NCBI GenBank assembly: GCA_043740415.1
Contig: JAYUCJ010000281.1
Coordinates: 1 to 18,702, forward strand
Direction of reading: 5' to 3'
Origin: Aalborgiella sp043740415
GTDB lineage: Bacteria > Pseudomonadota > Gammaproteobacteria > Burkholderiales > Burkholderiaceae_C
DNA length: 18,702 nt
Part shown: positions 15,683 through 18,702 of the stretch, piece by piece
How positions within the stretch are numbered: position 1 is the first letter of the stretch
Layout: every line of letters begins with the position of its first letter
The notes under the pieces: model-generated
Told to the model about the DNA's origin: nothing
Databases searched by the model: none
What the model saw: the letters and a program-made list of their open reading frames with translations, nothing else
Position numbers and translations under genes: made by a program

Positions 15683-15991
15683 GATTTACTCCTTAATATG
15701 CATTTGGTTTATACCGTTTAATCAGCCTTGCTAATCATCAGTTTTTCCATTTGCACGCCAAATAATCAGCGACCAACTGTTTCGGAAAATTCCTATGCAG
15801 CGGGATCGCCATCTGCGTTGGTCATTCACTGAAAAGCAAATGTTTACGTGTTGTCATTTTTTCAAACCCAAACACACCAACGGTCTTGGATGGCCCAGCA
15901 ATTGCACGAAACAACCGCCGGCCCACCACATCAAGTCACTCGCTAGACTTCTCTTTAGAGTGACTCAAATTTTTAAACTCTTACCGCGCTA
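15683..15991 (-). promoter_or_regulatory. rplA-rplJ spacer with rplJ leader
   Basis: This 309-base gap has no credible gene. Just after the rplA stop is an 8-base perfect hairpin (AGTCACTC 15934-15941 with GAGTGACT 15958-15965). Nearer rplJ is a multi-branch element (15772-15822, listed separately). An rplJ promoter could lie between, but I found no convincing -35/-10 pair; TTGAAA at the start of an A-rich patch around 15862-15870 is only suggestive. Confidence 0.5.
15772..15822 (-). promoter_or_regulatory. Candidate L10 autoregulatory leader element
   Basis: On the minus strand ACCAAC (15817-15822) pairs with GTTGGT (15772-15777). The enclosed bases can form two short stems, GCAG with CTGC around a GCG/CGC pair, and GGAA with TTCC. 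A branched stem of this kind lying 90-140 bases before rplJ matches the position of the L10 leader known in other bacteria, where L10-(L12)4 binds to repress translation. The match is by position and shape only; I could not test it against the L10 leader covariance model. Confidence 0.35.
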
Positions 15992-16690
15992 TTAAGCTGC
16001 AGCAACAGTTTGTGAATCAACACGCACACCCACACCCATAGTGGACGATACGGCAATTTTTCTCAAATACACACCTTTGCTGGTAGCTGGCTTGGCTTTT
16101 TGCAAAGCCTCAACCAACGCAGCCAAGTTGCCTTGCAACTTGTCATTGTCGAACGAACGACGGCCGATGGTGGAATGAACGATACCGCCTTTGTCAACAC
16201 GGAATTGCACTTGACCAGCTTTTGCGTTTTTAACCGCTGTAGCAACGTCAGGCGTAACCGTGCCGACTTTTGGGTTAGGCATCAAGCCACGCGGGCCGAG
16301 AATTTGACCGAGAGTACCAACCACACGCATCGCGTCTGGTGCAGCAATCACGATGTCAAACGGCATATCGCCAGCTTTAACCATAGCAGCCAAATCGTCC
16401 ATACCCACGATGTCAGCACCGGCAGCCTTGGCTTCTTCAGCTTTAGCGCCTTGGGCGAACACCGCAACGCGAACTGTTTTACCAGTACCGTTAGGCAGCA
16501 CAACAGCGCCGCGAACCACTTGGTCTGACTTCTTAGAGTCAACGCCGAGTTGCACAGCAACGTCGATAGACTCGTCAAACTTTGCAGTAGCGAACTCTTT
16601 AACCAACACCAAAGCATCTGCCAAAGCATACAGCTTGTTGCCGTCTACCTTGCCAACTTGGATCTTTTGTTTCTTGGTGAGCTTGGTCAT
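15992..16690 (-). CDS. rplA: 50S ribosomal protein L1
   Basis: 232 residues, near the usual 231-234. The family signature lies in the middle, ILGPRGLMPNPKVGTVT, with AVQLGVDSKKSDQVVRGAVV and LPNGTGKTVRVAVF before it and NGVYLRK-type text (SKGVYLRKIAVSSTMGVGV) near the end. L1 binds 23S rRNA helices 76-78 and forms the mobile stalk at the E site. In E. coli it is also the translational repressor of the rplK-rplA mRNA. The ATG overlaps the rplK stop (ATGA), with GGAGGG inside the rplK end as its ribosome binding site, so the two genes are coupled. Confidence 0.97.
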   Translation of the reverse strand: MTKLTKKQKIQVGKVDGNKLYALADALVLVKEFATAKFDESIDVAVQLGVDSKKSDQVVRGAVVLPNGTGKTVRVAVFAQGAKAEEAKAAGADIVGMDDLAAMVKAGDMPFDIVIAAPDAMRVVGTLGQILGPRGLMPNPKVGTVTPDVATAVKNAKAGQVQFRVDKGGIVHSTIGRRSFDNDKLQGNLAALVEALQKAKPATSKGVYLRKIAVSSTMGVGVRVDSQTVAAA

Positions 16691-17121
16691 TTCACGCCCT
16701 CCGTGTTGACACCCATTGAGCGCGCAGTACCAGCGATGGTACGCACGGCTGCGTCTAGATCAGCAGCGGTCATGTCTTTCATTTTTGTTTTAGCAATTTC
16801 TTCGAGCTGTGCGCGCGTGATTTTGCCGACTTTGTCTGTGTGCGGACGAGCTGAACCTTTGTCCAACTTGATCGCCTTCTTGATCAAAACAGTCGCAGGC
16901 GGTGTTTTGATGATGAAGGTGAAGCTCTTGTCTGCAAATGCTGTGATAACCACAGGCAATGGCAAACCTGGCTCGACGCCTTGAGTCTGCGCGTTAAACG
17001 CCTTGCAGAACTCCATGATGTTCAAACCACGTTGACCCAATGCTGGACCGATTGGTGGTGATGGATTGGCTTTACCTGCTGGAACTTGCAGCTTGATAAA
17101 ACCGACGATTTTTTTCGCCAT
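16687..17121 (-). CDS. rplK: 50S ribosomal protein L11
   Basis: 144 residues, family length. The N-terminal domain shows KIVGFIKLQVPAGKANPSPP followed by IGPALGQRGLNIMEFCKAFN, including the proline-rich switch near the GTPase-associated centre. The C-terminal rRNA-binding domain ends in the signature RTIAGTARSMGV. L11 acts at the GTPase-associated centre of 23S rRNA and is needed for RelA activation in bacteria studied. The start ATG has AAGGAG 8 bases upstream (AAGGAGTATAAAA). The preceding 157-base gap after nusG contains a 13-base hairpin and a candidate L1-binding leader, which fits E. coli-like autoregulation of rplKA. Confidence 0.98.
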   Translation of the reverse strand: MAKKIVGFIKLQVPAGKANPSPPIGPALGQRGLNIMEFCKAFNAQTQGVEPGLPLPVVITAFADKSFTFIIKTPPATVLIKKAIKLDKGSARPHTDKVGKITRAQLEEIAKTKMKDMTAADLDAAVRTIAGTARSMGVNTEGVK

Positions 17122-17134
17122 TTTTATACTCCTT

Positions 17135-17171
17135 ACGGGTCATAACGCTCAGCACTTAGCTTAGCTTCCCG
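17135..17171 (-). promoter_or_regulatory. Candidate L1-binding leader of rplK
   Basis: Between the 13-base hairpin and the rplK Shine-Dalgarno the minus strand can pair CGGG with CCCG, enclosing AAGCTAAGC and AGCGTTATGA. This makes two short helices with an asymmetric loop containing TTATGA. L1 sites in rRNA and in rplK leaders have two helices with an asymmetric loop, so the position and layout fit. The helices are short and the match is tentative. Confidence 0.25.
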
Positions 17172-17188
17172 GGGTTAACGACTCTTTT

Positions 17189-17218
17189 AAAACCTTTTAA
17201 AAATCTTTAAAAGGTTTT
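17189..17218 (-). other. Perfect 13-base hairpin between nusG and rplK
   Basis: AAAACCTTTTAAA (17189-17201) and TTTAAAAGGTTTT (17206-17218) pair perfectly around a 4-base loop. They lie 60 bases after the nusG stop. The stem is AT-rich and the following minus-strand bases are AAAAGAGT, so it is not a standard terminator. It may be an attenuator or an mRNA processing or 3' protection element separating secE-nusG from rplKAJL. CGACTC (17179-17184) and GAGTCG (17238-17243) can extend pairing outside it. Confidence 0.5.
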
Positions 17219-17278
17219 GCTGTTTACCTTCTGCGCTGAGTCGAAAAAAGCGCAAAATTTTAAAACTTATTGAAGTGC

Positions 17279-17914
17279 TTACGTCTTTTCGATCTGACTG
17301 AATTCCAGCTCGACCGGCGTAGAACGACCAAAAATGGTAACCGCCACACGCACTTTGCTTTTCTCGTAATTAACCTCTTCGACCGAGCCATTGAAGTCGG
17401 TGAACGGGCCGTCTTTAACGCGCACAAACTCACCCACTTCAAACTCAACCTTATGACGCGGCTTCTCAGTACCGGTTTGCATTTGGCTCACAATTTTCTG
17501 GACCTCCGCCTCAGAAATTGGTGATGGACGGTTTTTGCCGCCGCCAATGAAACCCGTCACCTTGTTGGTGTGCTTGATCAAATGCCAAGTGTCATCATCC
17601 ATGACCATCTCAACAAACACATAGCCAGGGAAAAATTTACGCTCCGTCGTTTTCTTTTGGCCATTTTTGATTTCAACCACTTCTTCAGTAGGAACCAAAA
17701 TACGACCAAATTTTGAAGGCGCAGCCGATTGAGCAATACGCTCAATGATGTTGCGCTCTACCGTTTTTTCCATGCCCGAATAAGCATGCACAACGTACCA
17801 ACGCAAATCAGGATTGACCGCAGCAGCCACAGCCGCAGCCGAAGCCGAAGCCGAAGCCTCAACCACCGGCGTCATATCTGGCGCGCCATCAGAGACCATA
17901 GCTTCTTCAATCAT
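17279..17914 (-). CDS. nusG: Transcription termination/antitermination protein NusG
   Basis: 211 residues from the chosen ATG, which has GGAG upstream (GGTGGAGAAAATA) and overlaps the secE stop by one base (TAATG). A longer frame to 17953 runs into secE and is not supported. The first 35 or so residues are a low-complexity Ala/Ser/Glu extension (VVEASASASAAAVAAAV) not found in E. coli NusG (181 residues). The NGN domain then starts at LRWYVVHAYSGMEK (about 38), with FFPGYVFVEM and TGFIGG. The KOW domain (about 155-211) has FVRVKDGPFTDFNGSVEEVN. NusG binds the beta' clamp helices through NGN, and through KOW contacts Rho or ribosomal protein S10. The core text is Comamonadaceae-like to my eye. 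Confidence 0.96.
   Translation of the reverse strand: MIEEAMVSDGAPDMTPVVEASASASAAAVAAAVNPDLRWYVVHAYSGMEKTVERNIIERIAQSAAPSKFGRILVPTEEVVEIKNGQKKTTERKFFPGYVFVEMVMDDDTWHLIKHTNKVTGFIGGGKNRPSPISEAEVQKIVSQMQTGTEKPRHKVEFEVGEFVRVKDGPFTDFNGSVEEVNYEKSKVRVAVTIFGRSTPVELEFSQIEKT
17838..17858. repeat. Short hexanucleotide repeat in nusG
   Basis: GAAGCC occurs three times in tandem (17841-17858) after GCC. It encodes the alternating Ala-Ser stretch of the NusG N-terminal extension. Neighbouring bases (AGCCGC, AGCCAC) look like diverged copies. Confidence 0.8.
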
Positions 17915-18297
17915 TATTTTCTCCACCCCAAAATCAAATCGAAGATCAACCATTCAAGCGTTTTGTCGGTCGCCCACAAAAAAATAGCCATGATCAGCAC
18001 AAAACCAAACACATATGCCGTCATTTGCACCGTTTCTTTTCGCGCAGGCCAAACAACTTTCTTAACCTCACGCACTGAATCACGACCAAAACCAATCAAT
18101 TGCTTACCAGTTTCGGCCGTAAAAAACACAGCGCCCGCCGCAACCAAACAAGCTAGCAGCGCACCCCATTGCGCCAGCTGACCCTGCTTGGCAAGAAGAT
18201 AGAAGGCAACAAGCGCGGCCAGCACCAAGCCCGCAGCCAGTGCGAGCTTCATTTTTTCAGCGCCGGTTCCGACGGTTTCAACTTGTGGACTAACCAT
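17914..18297 (-). CDS. secE: Preprotein translocase subunit SecE
   Basis: 127 residues with three membrane segments (about 17-37, 42-60 and 91-112), the E. coli-type layout. The conserved SecE core is a cytoplasmic amphipathic stretch, SVREVKKVVWPARKETVQMT (about 74-93), followed by the third segment VFGFVLIMAIFLWA. It clamps SecY in the SecYEG protein-export channel of the inner membrane. The ATG is preceded by only a weak site (GCAGAGTAAAC). It is the first protein gene after tRNA-Trp, and its stop overlaps the nusG start (TAATG), so secE and nusG are coupled. Confidence 0.95.
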   Translation of the reverse strand: MVSPQVETVGTGAEKMKLALAAGLVLAALVAFYLLAKQGQLAQWGALLACLVAAGAVFFTAETGKQLIGFGRDSVREVKKVVWPARKETVQMTAYVFGFVLIMAIFLWATDKTLEWLIFDLILGWRK

Positions 18298-18369
18298 GTT
18301 TACTCTGCAATCTTTTCAATATTTACTCTCAAAAAATGATGCGTTTGCCACACTTCCTGAGACGACTAA

Positions 18370-18390
18370 GCCCATTTGATCTAAATGGGC
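18370..18390 (-). other. Hairpin between tRNA-Trp and secE
   Basis: GCCCATTT (18370-18377) and AAATGGGC (18383-18390) are perfect 8-base arms around a 5-base loop. It lies 43 bases after the tRNA 3' end on the minus strand and is followed by TTAGTC rather than a T tract. It may be a partial terminator or a processing signal that frees tRNA-Trp from the secE-nusG mRNA. Confidence 0.45.
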
Positions 18391-18433
18391 CTTCTTGGTT
18401 CACTTATTTCCCTCAACTCACCACCATTTCAGG

Positions 18434-18509
18434 TGGCAGGGGCAGTAAGAATCGAACTTACAACCTTCGGTTTTGGAGACCGACGCTCTGCCAATTGAGC
18501 TATACCCCT
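18434..18509 (-). tRNA. tRNA-Trp (anticodon CCA)
   Basis: The minus strand folds as a 76-base tRNA with encoded CCA. The acceptor is AGGGGTA/TGCCCCT, the D-arm GCTC/GAGC, and the anticodon stem TCGGT/ACCGA with loop CTCCAAA, giving CCA (Trp). The T-arm is GTAAG-TTCGATT-CTTAC and the discriminator base is G. It lies 40 bases after the tuf stop and before secE, an order conserved in many proteobacteria, and it is probably cut from a longer transcript. Confidence 0.97.
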
Positions 18510-18549
18510 ACAAATCTATCGATTTCGAAATGACGATTTGAATGGCAAA

Positions 18550-18702
18550 TTAAGCAATAATCTTAGCCACCACACCCGCGCCGACGGTCTTGCCGCCTTC
18601 ACGAATCGCGAAGCGCAAGCCTTCTTCCATCGCAATCGGGTTGATCAACTTGACGGTGATCGACACGTTGTCGCCTGGCATGACCATTTCTTTGCCTTCT
18701 GG
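18550..18702 (-). CDS. tuf: Elongation factor Tu, C-terminal part (partial)
   Basis: The last 50 residues are present, running to the window edge. The text includes PEGKEMVMPGDNVSITVKLI, AMEEGLRFAIREGGKTVGAG and the end VVAKIIA, followed by TAA. This is domain 3 of EF-Tu, the beta-barrel that contacts aminoacyl-tRNA and EF-Ts. The GTPase domain lies beyond the window. Position directly before tRNA-Trp and secE marks it as the tufB-type copy. EF-Tu delivers aminoacyl-tRNA to the ribosome as a GTP complex. Confidence 0.97.
   Translation of the reverse strand, partial: PEGKEMVMPGDNVSITVKLINPIAMEEGLRFAIREGGKTVGAGVVAKIIA

Noticed and set aside
17915..17953. Upstream extension of nusG (13 extra codons)
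   Set aside because: It overlaps secE by 40 bases and lacks a ribosome binding site, while the ATG at 17914 has GGAG and forms a TAATG junction with secE.
1..18702. CRISPR array, replication origin, defence system or biosynthetic cluster
   Set aside because: No spaced direct repeats, DnaA-box clusters or related genes are visible; apart from the left 400 bases the window is core chromosome.

Overview
The window is a stretch of bacterial chromosome, read almost wholly from the minus strand. It most likely comes from a betaproteobacterium of the order Burkholderiales, close to Comamonadaceae. The support is my recognition of family-typical text in RpoB, NusG and the short NtrX, plus the gene order tuf / tRNA-Trp / secE / nusG / rplK / rplA / rplJ / rplL / rpoB / rpoC. 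Base composition looks close to balanced by eye (not counted), which would be low for that family. No database search was possible.

Left end (1-510): a small mobile-element scar. The last 13 codons and the right end of an apparent IS3-family insertion sequence (1 to about 85) abut the C-terminal third of a P2-type tyrosine recombinase (91-366). A hairpin terminator and then tRNA-Phe follow. The 3' end of the tRNA faces the integrase, which is the usual geometry of a tRNA attachment site. The acceptor stem carries one C-A mismatch on the side that an integrating element would supply.

Middle left (534-5890): a compact minus-strand operon, in transcription order a shortened LemA-like membrane protein, rsmB (16S rRNA m5C967 methyltransferase), a secreted DUF4390 protein, an NtrY-type sensor kinase, and a short NtrX-type regulator lacking the AAA+ domain. 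Genes are joined by ATGA or GTGA overlaps or short gaps.

Right (5999-18702): the transcription/translation cluster. Its order is the 3' end of tuf, tRNA-Trp, secE, nusG, rplK, rplA, rplJ, rplL, rpoB, rpoC, with a strong hairpin terminator after rpoC. The cluster makes the protein-export channel subunit SecE, the elongation factor NusG, the L11/L1 and L10/L7-L12 stalk proteins, and the two large RNA polymerase subunits. The longer spacers (nusG-rplK, rplA-rplJ, rplL-rpoB) are rich in inverted repeats and probably hold autoregulatory or attenuation structures.

I do not see a clear new biological system. The parts most worth a second look are the row of stem-loops between rplL and rpoB, the tRNA-Phe/integrase/IS scar, and the miniature LemA-like gene.
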